64,000 bases of DNA, taken from Pseudovibrio sp947494035 (GTDB taxonomy: Bacteria; Pseudomonadota; Alphaproteobacteria; Rhizobiales; Stappiaceae). Under the pieces are notes generated by a model, which was not told the origin of the DNA, made no database searches, and was given only the letters and a program-made list of their open reading frames with translations. Below are positions 52,627 through 61,350 of this stretch, one piece after another. Each line of letters begins with the position of its first letter. Position 1 is the first letter of the stretch. Location: contig CANLTN010000020.1 of the NCBI GenBank assembly GCA_947494035.1, positions 1 through 64,000 of the forward strand. The letters run 5' to 3'. The position numbers and the translations under genes were made by a program.

Positions 52627-52884
52627 CCAATATTTAAACAAGGCCAGCATGACATTCTCGCGACGGAGGCTCGTCATTTCGTCAGTTTTCCCAAATGGGA
52701 AGTCCCTGAAGACCTAGCGAAACCAAGCCTTACGGCGGTCTGGCTAAATCAGCAAGTAATGTCAAACCCCGCTGATATATTCGCGGGGCGTGTTGGGGTT
52801 ATATCTTTAGCAGGTTTAATAAATCAAGCCGGAGAGCCGTTTAGAGAAAATGATGCAATCGCAAGTCTTCTCCAAGTGCAATAG
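52627..52884 (+). pseudogene. Start-less 85-codon open frame, probable gene remnant
   Basis: Open from the codon after TGA 52624 to TAG 52882. The translation has protein-like composition (EARHFVSFPKWEVPEDLAKP, later NPADIFAGRVGVISLAGLI and NQAGEPFRENDAIASLLQVQ), but no ATG, GTG or TTG occurs before ATG 52759, which would give only 41 residues and lacks a clear ribosome site. I do not recognise it. It reads like the C-terminal end of a lost gene, or a small gene using a rare start (ATT at 52654). The rest of 52571-53047 holds nothing I can name. Confidence 0.4.
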
Positions 52885-53047
52885 AATTGCTTAATCGGTG
52901 CCAAGCCTAATGTTTAAGTCTTCCTACGAAGGAGACCTTCTCTTTCCAATAGGTTTGGTGGTTGTATTTGGGTGACCCGCCCTCTTAATTTTGCAATTTC
53001 TCATCGTGCTGTCTCAAATGTTTCAAATGTGTTTGATGATCAGAAAC

Positions 53048-53962
53048 TTACTCCAAAGACGATTTCACCTGATTAATGAACCAGCGATGGATGGGGTTAT
53101 GTTCATCGCGCCGGTGATACGTCGCTGAAACAGGGTATGATTGAAGCGGTATAGGCGCACTCCGAACATCCAAATCAAATTTTGGAGCAAAAGCTTTTGC
53201 CATTTTTGTAGGAATGATAGCAACTAAGTCAGTTTTCGCGATGACTTCCAGTGCTGGAACAAAAAGTGGAACCGAAACTGAAACCCGCCGCTTGAGGCCG
53301 TACTCTCGCAGAGCATCATCAACTATTCCAGTGAGGCTACCGTTTGGAGAAATCAAAAGGTGTTTGAGGCGACAATAGGATTCCAAAGTCAATTCATCGG
53401 GAAGTTCGCTACCACTTTTTCGGCTAACAAGACTGTAATCTTCGTCATACAGCTTCTCAATCACAAGACTGGTATTTTGATGGTCCATATGTCCAAGAGC
53501 CATATCAATTCGCCCGTTTAAAAGGTCCTGCAAGCTGTCATTCTGGTCGAATATTCCCGTAGAAAGCCGCAGGTTGGGCGCAACTGCAAACAACCTCTCG
53601 AGAAGCGGGGGTAGCAACATACTGAGTATATGGTCCCTCATAGCAACTCTCAGCGTGACTGTGCTTGTTAACGGTTGAAACTCCGTGGGGCCATTCAGCA
53701 AACCATTCAGAGATTCAACTATCGTACGAATTCTTGGCTCGATGCTCAGGGCAAATGCAGTGGGTTCAAGGCCGTCCGGTTTACGCAGGAACAACTTATC
53801 ATCGAAGACCTCTCGAAGTCGGTTTAGTGAGTGTGTTATGGACGACTGACTAAGTCCCATTTGTTCAGCAGTTGTTGTTGCTTTGCGGTAGCGCATAACG
53901 CCCAAGAAGACGAGAAGAACGGTTAGGTCGAGCCGCCGCAATTTAATTTCATCGATATCCAT
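53048..53962 (-). CDS. LysR family transcriptional regulator
   Basis: 304 residues. Winged HTH at the N terminus (about 8-70: LRRLDLTVLLVFLGVMRYRKATTTAEQMGLSQSSITHSLNRLREVFDDKLFLR), then the periplasmic-binding-like effector domain (about 95-300). It resembles the NodD-like/PcpR-like group. Divergent from the DMT-family gene 144 bases away, the usual position of a LysR regulator relative to its target. Effector unknown. Confidence 0.92.
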   Translation of the reverse strand: MDIDEIKLRRLDLTVLLVFLGVMRYRKATTTAEQMGLSQSSITHSLNRLREVFDDKLFLRKPDGLEPTAFALSIEPRIRTIVESLNGLLNGPTEFQPLTSTVTLRVAMRDHILSMLLPPLLERLFAVAPNLRLSTGIFDQNDSLQDLLNGRIDMALGHMDHQNTSLVIEKLYDEDYSLVSRKSGSELPDELTLESYCRLKHLLISPNGSLTGIVDDALREYGLKRRVSVSVPLFVPALEVIAKTDLVAIIPTKMAKAFAPKFDLDVRSAPIPLQSYPVSATYHRRDEHNPIHRWFINQVKSSLE

Positions 53963-54106
53963 TTTCTATATTTTTCACTGTAATTGAATTCGGTCAAGCG
54001 ATAGCGTTCCCCCAACTTAGTGAACCTAGATACACAATCGCAAACCGGTGGTCGGCAATATGGCGAGCACTCGATTGCGATAGTAAAACTCAGATCGGTG
54101 CTAGCA

Positions 54107-54553
54107 ATGAACAGTTGGGTGCTAATTCTTTTTGCGATGACCACTGGAGCCGTCGTTCCATTTCAGCTCATATTTAATGGCCAGTTGGGCGCGGTGACGA
54201 AGAATGTTTTCACGGCATCTCTGTTCGTGTTCCTTATCGGATCAGTGGTTCTCACTGTGATCCTGCTTTTATCGCGCCCTGAAGTACCTAGATTAAACGA
54301 CCTTGTTGCAGCTCCGTTTACTGCATGGTTTGGCGGCTTCATAGCTGCTGGCTATATTATTTCAATCGTCTTCATTACGCCGCGACTTGGAGTGGGTTTG
54401 ACAACCGGTTTTATTCTGGTTGGTCAAGTTGTTGCAGCGCTTCTTTTGGACCACTATGGGGCATTTGGTAATGCCCAACATACGCTGAATATCGGCAGAT
54501 TTATTGGATTTGCGTTCATGGTAACTGGTATAGGCTTCATTAAATACTTCTAG
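54107..54553 (+). CDS. DMT-superfamily transporter (YdcZ/DUF606 type)
   Basis: 148 residues from ATG 54107; the open frame extends to a GTG at 54020 but the extra residues are polar and unlike the family. Five membrane helices. Motifs PFQLIFNGQLGAVTKNVFTASLFVFLIG and PRLGVGLTTGFILVGQVVAALLLDHYGAFG are typical of DUF606 half-transporters, which act as dimers. Substrate unknown. Probably controlled by the divergent LysR regulator. Confidence 0.87.
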   Translation: MNSWVLILFAMTTGAVVPFQLIFNGQLGAVTKNVFTASLFVFLIGSVVLTVILLLSRPEVPRLNDLVAAPFTAWFGGFIAAGYIISIVFITPRLGVGLTTGFILVGQVVAALLLDHYGAFGNAQHTLNIGRFIGFAFMVTGIGFIKYF

Positions 54554-54686
54554 AGCACGTTAGATTTGATACCTTCATGTGTCGCATACAGGCGAAAACC
54601 CTAAATAGGTTCTGCATATGAAGCCAAAGGTTTGATGGGGCACCTTTTCCGGCGGCACTTTTGCAGCGCGTAACAAAGAGCGAATA

Positions 54687-55268
54687 ATGGACAATACTCT
54701 GGAGAAACTGGAGACTGCGATTTCGCAGGAGAATTGGGCTGAAGCCGAGAAGCACATTTTGTTTTTGCTGGAAACTGATCAGACCAATCCCAGCCTGTGG
54801 TACAATCTTGGTCTTGTCCGGCGCCGCTCCGGCAACAATGCGCAGGCCCTTGAGGATTTTGCGAGGACGCTTGAACTTGCGCCTCAGCATAAGGGAGCGA
54901 TGTTTGAACGGGCTGCTGCCCATCTTGATCTTGAGAACTTTAACGCCGCACTCAATGACTTTGCCGAGTTTACTGCCGCCTATCCGGATGACAGTGACGG
55001 ACTGCTGAACCTTGCCCGTGTTGCGCTGCACATGGAGGTTCCGGAGCTTGCCCTGCAAGCCTTCCAGAAACGGGCTGGAATGGAGAATGATGCAGAGAAC
55101 ATTCTTGGTGCAGCTGAAGCCATGCAGATGATGGGCGATGAGCAAGGCATCAGCATGCTGCGTCGGCTGTTTGCCAACAACCCGGCGGTACGGCCTGAAC
55201 TCTTGAAGATCATGAGTCAGGGCTCCCATGGCCGTGTGCCGCTCAGCTCAAAGGCTATTTTGCCTTAA
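54687..55268 (+). CDS. Tetratricopeptide repeat protein
   Basis: 193 residues. About four TPR units, e.g. WAEAEKHILFLLETDQTNPSLWYNLGLVRRRSGNNAQALEDFARTLELAP and the following helix pairs through residue 150. No signal peptide, so cytoplasmic; a protein-protein interaction scaffold. ATG follows AAGAGCG. Convergent with the gene at 55309; partner unknown. Confidence 0.88.
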   Translation: MDNTLEKLETAISQENWAEAEKHILFLLETDQTNPSLWYNLGLVRRRSGNNAQALEDFARTLELAPQHKGAMFERAAAHLDLENFNAALNDFAEFTAAYPDDSDGLLNLARVALHMEVPELALQAFQKRAGMENDAENILGAAEAMQMMGDEQGISMLRRLFANNPAVRPELLKIMSQGSHGRVPLSSKAILP

Positions 55269-55308
55269 GAGCCCCTCCCCGACCTGACAGTGGCTACGGA
55301 CCCACGCC

Positions 55309-56025
55309 TCAGGCGTCCACGGATCGCTTGGCGCGGACGGATTTGCGGTAGTGGCCGGGTTCTGCCTGTAGTTTGTTTTGTGTGTCCAGATGGGTTTCGA
55401 ACTCTGCTTCATCCATGGGCGCACAGTCCAGCTCCAATGCCTCGCGCTTGAACGGGAAGCCTTGCGCGATGGGCGTTCCGGCTTTCAGCGTGCCTTCGAA
55501 CTTTGCATCCCTCCAGAGCGCGGGGAAGTGTACAAACCCGCCTTTAAACCGGTCACAGTCGACCACACCAGCCAGCGTTTTGAAGGGCAGTTCTTCGCGG
55601 TTGAGCGGATGGGTGAAGAGCATTGAAACGCCCTCGGGCGCTTCAATGCTCCAGAAGTTGTTGAGCTTGATGATGAAATCACCTGTACGGGTACCCAATG
55701 GGGCACCCGTCGCCTGTTCTGGCACATGGAGGCCGATGGGGGATCTGGTTTGCTGTGCTTTGGGCGAGACGGGTTTGGGCCAATCCCATGACAGTTCGCC
55801 GTCTTTCATGGTCACATCACAGGGCAGCCTGAAGAGGATACCCGTGGAGAAGCCGTCGATGATTGGCGGGCAGTGTTTGAGCGTGCGCACCTGTTCGTTG
55901 CCCAACAGCTCACTCTGGACGGTTGAGGGCACATCTTTGAGCCAGTCGGGAAGCGCGGCTTTGGCTTCTACCGGCTCGGGAATGTGCCCGTGCAGTTCCG
56001 GCAGGCAGCGAAACTTGAGTTTCAT
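55309..56025 (-). CDS. Uncharacterised protein (DUF6065-like)
   Basis: 238 residues from ATG 56025, which has AGGGGA at proper spacing; a longer frame would run into the upstream gene. No signal peptide or membrane helix. Conserved-looking stretches: LPDWLKDVP, CPPIIDGFSTGILFRLPCDV, NFWSIEAPEGVSMLFTHPLNR, FKGGFVHFPALWRD and GTPIAQGFPFKREAL. These resemble the DUF6065 family (from memory, unverified). Function unknown. It lies 8 bases after the SRPBCC gene, so they are cotranscribed, downstream of the potDABC cluster. Confidence 0.7.
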   Translation of the reverse strand: MKLKFRCLPELHGHIPEPVEAKAALPDWLKDVPSTVQSELLGNEQVRTLKHCPPIIDGFSTGILFRLPCDVTMKDGELSWDWPKPVSPKAQQTRSPIGLHVPEQATGAPLGTRTGDFIIKLNNFWSIEAPEGVSMLFTHPLNREELPFKTLAGVVDCDRFKGGFVHFPALWRDAKFEGTLKAGTPIAQGFPFKREALELDCAPMDEAEFETHLDTQNKLQAEPGHYRKSVRAKRSVDA

Positions 56026-56033
56026 GAAGTCCC

Positions 56034-56522
56034 CTAAAATCTTCCGATGGCCGTTTTCAGTGCGCTCAGGCAGTAGGCCCACCCTGCGCTGGAGTTCATA
56101 GCGCGCAGGTACTCGCGCCATCCTTCTCCATAGCGCTCAAATTGGCTGTGCACCAGTTGGAGCTGTGCTCCATGCTCAGTATCTGAAAACTGGAGGGTCA
56201 CGATTCCGGCTTTTTGCGGGTCCTCGATGAGCAGGCGTTTGGGCGAAATTTGCCAGGCTAGGACGATTTTGGCACCCTCCTCTAGCTCCTGAATGGTGCC
56301 CCATTGCAGGCGTCTGCCGTCTTCCACATCTTCAAAGCATGAGCCGCCAATCAGCGGCTCGATGCCAAGAGCACCTTCGGGGGAGAACCTGTATTCAGCA
56401 GGCCACCAGGCATCAATGTTCTCAAGAAAGAACGCGTAAGCGCTTTGGGCAGATGCAGGCAGCACAATCTCTGCCTTGCATAATGAAAACTGCTCCAGAA
56501 CACCTGTTTCACCTGATGTCAT
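56034..56522 (-). CDS. SRPBCC / AHSA1-like lipid-binding domain protein
   Basis: 162 residues. START-like helix-grip: KAEIVLPASAQSAYAFFLENIDAWWP, then GTIQELEEGAKIVLAWQISPK and the long C-terminal helix EGWREYLRAMNSSAGWAYCLSALKTAI, as in Activator of Hsp90 ATPase 1-like proteins. It binds an unknown hydrophobic ligand. 19 bases after potC in the same direction. Confidence 0.85.
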   Translation of the reverse strand: MTSGETGVLEQFSLCKAEIVLPASAQSAYAFFLENIDAWWPAEYRFSPEGALGIEPLIGGSCFEDVEDGRRLQWGTIQELEEGAKIVLAWQISPKRLLIEDPQKAGIVTLQFSDTEHGAQLQLVHSQFERYGEGWREYLRAMNSSAGWAYCLSALKTAIGRF

Positions 56523-56541
56523 CGCATCCCCCCAAATACAA

Positions 56542-57378
56542 TCACCCGCGCCCTTTCCTGCGGCTTGCCATCACGTAGACTGTAGCAGCAATTATGGTAA
56601 TTGCTACAAAGAGAACACCGATGACATTGATGACAGGGGAAATGCCAAAGCGCATGCGTGAGCCAATTTCTGTGACGAGGGTCCAGCTTGGACCAATGGC
56701 AAAGAAGGTGGTGTTGTAGTTCTCAATGGACTGCAACAGGGCGATGGCAGCGGCTGTGAGAATGGTTGGCATGAGAAATGGCAGTGTGATCCGGCGGAAC
56801 ACAAGGAAGGATGAGGCGCCCAGATCAAGTGCCGCTTCTTCCTGTACAATATCCTGACGCTGCAAACGCGCCATGAACATGAGCATGCAGTAGGAGGCGA
56901 TGAAGCTGGACTGCGCGATGGTTGCGGTCAGCAGCCCTCCTTCCACGCCAAAGGCATCGCGCCAGAAGATGAGTGTGGTTGCGCCCAGCACAATGCCCGG
57001 TGTGAGCATGGGAGAGACAAGCACGGTGTACAGGAACGTGGTGGCCTGAGACTTGAGCCGTGTAAGCAGCAAGGCACCGGCCAGCCCAAGCGGGATGGAG
57101 ATGACAATGACGCCCAGCGCGATGATGAGCGAATGCATCAGCCCGTCAATAAAACGCTGATCCTGCGGCAAAGCGCGGAACCATTCCAACGTGAAGCCCT
57201 GCCAGTCAATAACTGAAGGTGTTGGCGAGGCGTTGAACGCTGCAATCACCATAAAGATCATTGGCAGGAACATATAGGCGAAGAAAATCAGCAGATAGCC
57301 GTTAAGGATCGCTGCGGCCCAATCGATGGGAGATTTACTCTGTGCCGTCTCGGTGTGGTTTGCGAGTGTTGCTGTCAT
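56542..57378 (-). CDS. Spermidine/putrescine-type ABC permease (PotC-like)
   Basis: 278 residues from ATG 57378, which overlaps the upstream permease stop in ATGA. Six membrane helices; EAA loop AALDLGASSFLVFRRITLPFLMPTI near residue 195. With the PotB-like permease it forms the translocation channel. The polyamine substrate is inferred from the family and operon; other small cationic or organic solutes are possible. Confidence 0.9.
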   Translation of the reverse strand: MTATLANHTETAQSKSPIDWAAAILNGYLLIFFAYMFLPMIFMVIAAFNASPTPSVIDWQGFTLEWFRALPQDQRFIDGLMHSLIIALGVIVISIPLGLAGALLLTRLKSQATTFLYTVLVSPMLTPGIVLGATTLIFWRDAFGVEGGLLTATIAQSSFIASYCMLMFMARLQRQDIVQEEAALDLGASSFLVFRRITLPFLMPTILTAAAIALLQSIENYNTTFFAIGPSWTLVTEIGSRMRFGISPVINVIGVLFVAITIIAATVYVMASRRKGRG

Positions 57379-58667
57379 TTGGCGATGTCCCGAATACCGA
57401 CGCGGAAGACCCACATATTGAACATGATAAAGATGATGCAGGCCACCAGAAGGGCCAGTGAGTAGGCAGCGCCCTGATTCCAGTTGTCCGCCTCAAAGAA
57501 GCGGCGGTAGATCACCTGAGAGAACCAGTCAGGGTGCAGGCCACGTCCTACAGTGCTTGGCACTGCGATGGAGCCTGCGGACAGCATAAAGGTCATGATG
57601 GCACCCACGGCGATGCCGGGCTTGGCGTGCGGGAGAACCACGCGCCAGTGAATGCGCCATGTGGATGCGCCCAGATCCTTTGCCGCTTCGATCTGGTTTT
57701 TGTCCAGCGTGTCGATGGTATTGTAGATCGGGAACACCATGAAGAGCACGTAGGCGTAGACCATCACGGTGAACACAGCGCCGTTGGAGGCGACAAAGCG
57801 GAACCCTTCGCCAGCTTCCATATTGATGATGCCCAGCAAATCAAGGAAACCATTCAAGATGCCCTGTTTTTCCAGGATCATGATCCATGAGAAAATTCTG
57901 AGCAGCTCGTTGATTGCATAGGGGATCAACAGACCCAGCATAAGGATCGCGACTTTGTTGCGGCTGGTGGTGGTTGCGACCGCATAGGCGACCGGATAGC
58001 ACAGCGCAAACGCCAAAATTGTGACACAGAGCGCGTAGCCAATGGTGGCAAGGAAGACCTGAAGGTGCACAGAACTCATCATGGTGAAGTTCTTGAGCGA
58101 ATAGGACTTATCTACCCCAACGGTGTCTGAAGTGGCCTGTTCCTCAGCTTCCAGCGTGGCGATCCGTTCTTCCAGATCGCCCTTGTCTGCCAGCAGAGGG
58201 GCTTCTTCAGCCTCGATTTCCGCAAGGGTGCGGCTTACTGTATTTGCGCTTCCTACTGAGGGGGCACCAAACGGGTTAAGGTCAGATCTGTCATTGGCCT
58301 GCGGGGCGGATGGCGTGCCAAACGGGTTAAGGTCTGAAGCGCCGCCCGACGGTGCAGGTACAGGTGCAGCGAACGGATTGAGCGAGGACGCCCCTTCCTG
58401 CTGGCCCGCTGATGATGTGCCCGCGATCAGATCGTCTTTTTCTGCCTGCAGTTCATCCAGTCGTATGTTGATCTGGAACACCTGCTCATAGGCGCGGTCG
58501 ATCTCCACAGCCAGCGTTGCAGCGGCACCGCCTCTGTCTTCAAAAGTAAAGGCACGGTCGATCATGGACAGTTGTGGCAATACAATCAGCACAACAATCC
58601 AGATTGCGGTCAGGCCCAGAAAGATGGAGGTCAGGCCCTTTCCGTAGCTCTTGATCAGACTATTCAC
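57375..58667 (-). CDS. Spermidine/putrescine-type ABC permease (PotB-like) with periplasmic insertion
   Basis: 430 residues, longer than the approximately 285 of PotB. After the first membrane helix (about 12-33) the periplasmic loop contains a coiled coil (52-82), a low-complexity part with three NPF repeats (LNPFA at 96, LNPFG at 113 and 130), and a second acidic coiled coil (about 147-180). The remaining helices and the EAA loop AAKDLGASTWRIHWRVVLPHAKPG (near 335) are normal. The 5' end overlaps potA by 8 bases. The insertion is unusual for this family. Confidence 0.9.
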   Translation of the reverse strand: MNSLIKSYGKGLTSIFLGLTAIWIVVLIVLPQLSMIDRAFTFEDRGGAAATLAVEIDRAYEQVFQINIRLDELQAEKDDLIAGTSSAGQQEGASSLNPFAAPVPAPSGGASDLNPFGTPSAPQANDRSDLNPFGAPSVGSANTVSRTLAEIEAEEAPLLADKGDLEERIATLEAEEQATSDTVGVDKSYSLKNFTMMSSVHLQVFLATIGYALCVTILAFALCYPVAYAVATTTSRNKVAILMLGLLIPYAINELLRIFSWIMILEKQGILNGFLDLLGIINMEAGEGFRFVASNGAVFTVMVYAYVLFMVFPIYNTIDTLDKNQIEAAKDLGASTWRIHWRVVLPHAKPGIAVGAIMTFMLSAGSIAVPSTVGRGLHPDWFSQVIYRRFFEADNWNQGAAYSLALLVACIIFIMFNMWVFRVGIRDIAK

Positions 58668-59745
58668 TGGCCAGCTCTCCCGGACGCATCACAACAGCAT
58701 CTTGTGCGGAAAACCAGAGTTTCTGGTCAGCACCCAACGGTTGATGGGTCTGCGCCACATTGGTCACGTGGATGGCGATGGACTGGTCCCCTGCCCGCAT
58801 GTGCAGGTTTACAAAGGGGCCTTCCATATCGCGGCGCTCCAGAACTGCGGACAGACCGTTTTGCTGGCCCTGCTTTTCTTCCAAAGACATACGCTCAGGA
58901 CGGACAAAAAGGATTGCCTCCTCACCCTCGTTCAGGCCGTGTGTGTTCTGGCCGAACAGTTTGCCGTGGGATGTTTCCAGAATAGCGTAGCCGTTCTCTT
59001 TACCAACGACCTTGCCTTTGAAGATGTTCTGCTCGCCGACAAAACTTGCCACAAACGGTGTTTTGGGGTGAGCGTAGATTTCATCGGAAGTGGCGACCTG
59101 TTCCACCACGCCCTTGTTCATGACAGCAACGCGGTCAGACATGGTCAGCGCTTCGCCCTGATCGTGGGTGATGTAGATGAAGGTGACGCCGGTTTTGCGC
59201 TGCAGGTCTTTCAACTCGGCGCGCATGTGCTGGCGCAGCTTCAAATCGAGTGCAGAAAGCGGTTCATCCAGCAGGAGCACGGAGGGCTCAACTGCAAGGG
59301 CGCGGGCAATGGCGACGCGTTGGCGCTGTCCACCTGATAATGCTGTCGGCAGTTTATCACCCTGCCCGTCCAGCGCGACCAGATCCAAAAGCTCCTCGGC
59401 CTTCGCATAGCGGACTTTTTTGGAGATGCCGCGAGCTTCCAAACCGAAGGCGATGTTGTCACGCACGCTCATGAGCGGGAACAGCGCAAGGTTCTGGAAG
59501 ATCAGCGCGGTTGGTCTGGCGTTGGCGCGAATGCCGGACATGTCCTTGTCGCCTATGACCACGCGTCCGCGGGTGGGATTAAGGAACCCTGAGATCATGC
59601 GCAAAATAGTTGTTTTTCCGCAGCCGGACGGGCCGAGGATAGAGAAAAACTCACCAGCGTTGATTTTAAGGTCAGTGGGCTGCACAGCGACAAAGTCGCC
59701 AAAATTCATGGAGAGATCTTCGAGGATTACATCATTGCCACGCAT
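58660..59745 (-). CDS. Spermidine/putrescine-type ABC ATPase (PotA-like)
   Basis: 361 residues. Walker A GPSGCGKTT near residue 38, signature LSGGQRQRVAIARAL, Walker B VLLLDEPLSALD, switch His in ITHDQGEALTMSD, and the C-terminal TOBE domain (about 280-345) of the MalK/PotA subgroup. It drives the transporter made of the two downstream permeases. Second gene of the operon. Confidence 0.94.
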   Translation of the reverse strand: MRGNDVILEDLSMNFGDFVAVQPTDLKINAGEFFSILGPSGCGKTTILRMISGFLNPTRGRVVIGDKDMSGIRANARPTALIFQNLALFPLMSVRDNIAFGLEARGISKKVRYAKAEELLDLVALDGQGDKLPTALSGGQRQRVAIARALAVEPSVLLLDEPLSALDLKLRQHMRAELKDLQRKTGVTFIYITHDQGEALTMSDRVAVMNKGVVEQVATSDEIYAHPKTPFVASFVGEQNIFKGKVVGKENGYAILETSHGKLFGQNTHGLNEGEEAILFVRPERMSLEEKQGQQNGLSAVLERRDMEGPFVNLHMRAGDQSIAIHVTNVAQTHQPLGADQKLWFSAQDAVVMRPGELASE

Positions 59746-59883
59746 GAAATGCCTATTGTTCTAATTTCAGTATTGAAGGGCTGGAAACTCGTTGGTTCCC
59801 AGATGCCCGTTGCTTTTTCGGAGGGCAACTCCTGCTCAGCAAAGCAGTTTTTATTTTTTTGAAAGGGCTTCGCGAGCTGAAAT

Positions 59884-59911
59884 GCAAAGCGCGGCAGATG
59901 CCGCGCTTTGC
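59884..59911 (-). other. Strong hairpin between potD-like and potA-like genes
   Basis: Perfect 13-bp stem GCAAAGCGCGGCA / TGCCGCGCTTTGC with a 2-base centre, 12 bases past the binding-protein stop. Downstream on the minus strand the bases are mixed, with A-rich rather than T-rich sequence, so it probably protects the binding protein mRNA and lowers downstream expression. Confidence 0.7.
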
Positions 59912-59922
59912 TGCCACCGCAA

Positions 59923-61050
59923 TTAAGCGTTGGTGATCCGTTCAACGTATTCCTGGCGCAGTGTAGCAAACCATGGCGTATCAGCCGGGTACCACCACAG
60001 GTTGGCAAGAGTTTCGTCGTTATAGATCTCGAGGAACTGGTTCTTGTAGGTTTCGCCCGCATGGTTTGCAGCTCCGACAACAGCCGAGTTGTAGCCGGTG
60101 TTTGCGCTGAACATGCCTGCCATTTGCGGATCAAGCATGGCGTTGATGAACGCGTAGGCCTGCTGAACGTTTTCCGCACCACTTGGAATACCAATGGAAT
60201 CCATCCAGGTCATGCCGCCTTCTTTTGGCATGCGGTATTTCCATTTTGAATCTTCACGGCTGAGCAGAAGACCGGTTGTATCCCAGGACTGACCGACGCT
60301 CGCACCAGCCTGCTTGAAGGCGTTGGTGGCTTCGGTGCCGTTGTTCCAGAATGCAGCGATGTTTTGCTTGTGCTCGATGATGAATTTAGCAATTTCGCCC
60401 CAGATGCGGTGCGCGTCTTCTTCTGACTTGTAAACGTCGAGCATGCGGTTGGACTCAAGAGCGCCAGTGCTTTCCAGATACAGGCCAACACCGATCATGC
60501 CGGATTTCTGACGGAAGGTTGCCTTGCCAACGGCGTCCGGTGTCCAGAGGGAGCCGTAGGAAACGTCTTCATCTGCCATCGGGAATACGGAGCTGTCGAA
60601 GGTGATTGCCTCTGTGCCCCAGTCGAATGGCAGCAGCATGCGCCGACCACGGTAGGTGCCGCCCAGTCTTACACTGTCGCGCAGCATGGAAGGAACAATC
60701 GCGCTCACATTGAGGCGGCTCTCATCCAGTGGCGCCAGCAGGTCTTCGCCGTAGTAGTTGGTGCCGTTGGTGATGGACGGGAAGATAACGTCGAAGCCTT
60801 TGCCGCCAGCAGCTTTGAGCTTCTGTTCTGCTTCATCGTTGGAGCCGAAGGTAGACAGGTTGATCTTGATACCGGTATCACCTTCAAACTTGGCGATCAT
60901 GTTTTCCTGAATGTAATCGCCCCACGCGAATACATTCACCTGACCGGATGATGCGAGCGCATCGGAAGCTTTCAAGATTGCAGGAGCGGCAACGGCTGCA
61001 GCAGATGCAGCGGCGGTGCCTTTAATTACGGAACGACGTGTAATAGACAT
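59923..61050 (-). CDS. Extracellular polyamine-type solute-binding protein (PotD-like), Tat-exported
   Basis: 375 residues. Twin-arginine signal MSITRRSVIKGTAAASAAAV with AxA cleavage near 33, so it is exported folded. Family 1/PotD features: VNVFAWGDYIQENMIAKFEGDTGIKINL, GFDVIFPSITNGTNYYGEDLLAPLDES and MDSIGIPSGAENVQQAYAFINAML. It delivers its substrate to PotBC. First gene of the operon; a near-perfect inverted repeat lies 145 bases upstream. Confidence 0.9.
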   Translation of the reverse strand: MSITRRSVIKGTAAASAAAVAAPAILKASDALASSGQVNVFAWGDYIQENMIAKFEGDTGIKINLSTFGSNDEAEQKLKAAGGKGFDVIFPSITNGTNYYGEDLLAPLDESRLNVSAIVPSMLRDSVRLGGTYRGRRMLLPFDWGTEAITFDSSVFPMADEDVSYGSLWTPDAVGKATFRQKSGMIGVGLYLESTGALESNRMLDVYKSEEDAHRIWGEIAKFIIEHKQNIAAFWNNGTEATNAFKQAGASVGQSWDTTGLLLSREDSKWKYRMPKEGGMTWMDSIGIPSGAENVQQAYAFINAMLDPQMAGMFSANTGYNSAVVGAANHAGETYKNQFLEIYNDETLANLWWYPADTPWFATLRQEYVERITNA

Positions 61051-61194
61051 TAACGGGCCCTCAAGAGATAAAGAATTCTAATATAGTAACCGACATGCAG
61101 CAATGAGATCCGGCACTACTCCGGCTCCATCATCATAACAGCTAACAGCAGCCTACGACGGTGCCATGACAAGTTATATTTGTTAACCTATAAA

Positions 61195-61221
61195 GCGTAG
61201 CTCATTCTTATCGAGCTGCGC
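61195..61221. promoter_or_regulatory. Inverted repeat upstream of the potD-like gene
   Basis: GCGTAGCTC and GAGCTGCGC (one mismatch) around a 9-base AT-rich spacer. Its position suits an operator for the polyamine operon, but no regulator is nearby. The rest of 61051-61293 shows nothing else distinct. Confidence 0.4.
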
Positions 61222-61293
61222 AATATTAGATTTGAACTTCTCTAATTAAAACAAAGAAATTTAAGTAATCTCAATATATTATTCGAATAAAAC

Positions 61294-61327
61294 GTAAAAA
61301 GGGAGCCCCCTTTCTGGTACTCCCTTG
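61294..61327 (-). terminator. Terminator of the metal ABC transporter operon
   Basis: On the minus strand AAGGGAG pairs with CTCCCTT around a 14-base loop, then TTTACG. It begins about 24 bases past the stop of the last permease. Confidence 0.65.
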
Positions 61328-61350
61328 TAAAAATAAACGTTTACGCCGCC

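Noticed and set aside
51302..52717. 471-codon plus-strand frame opposite phoR
   Set aside because: Long only because of codon bias in phoR; no recognisable protein.
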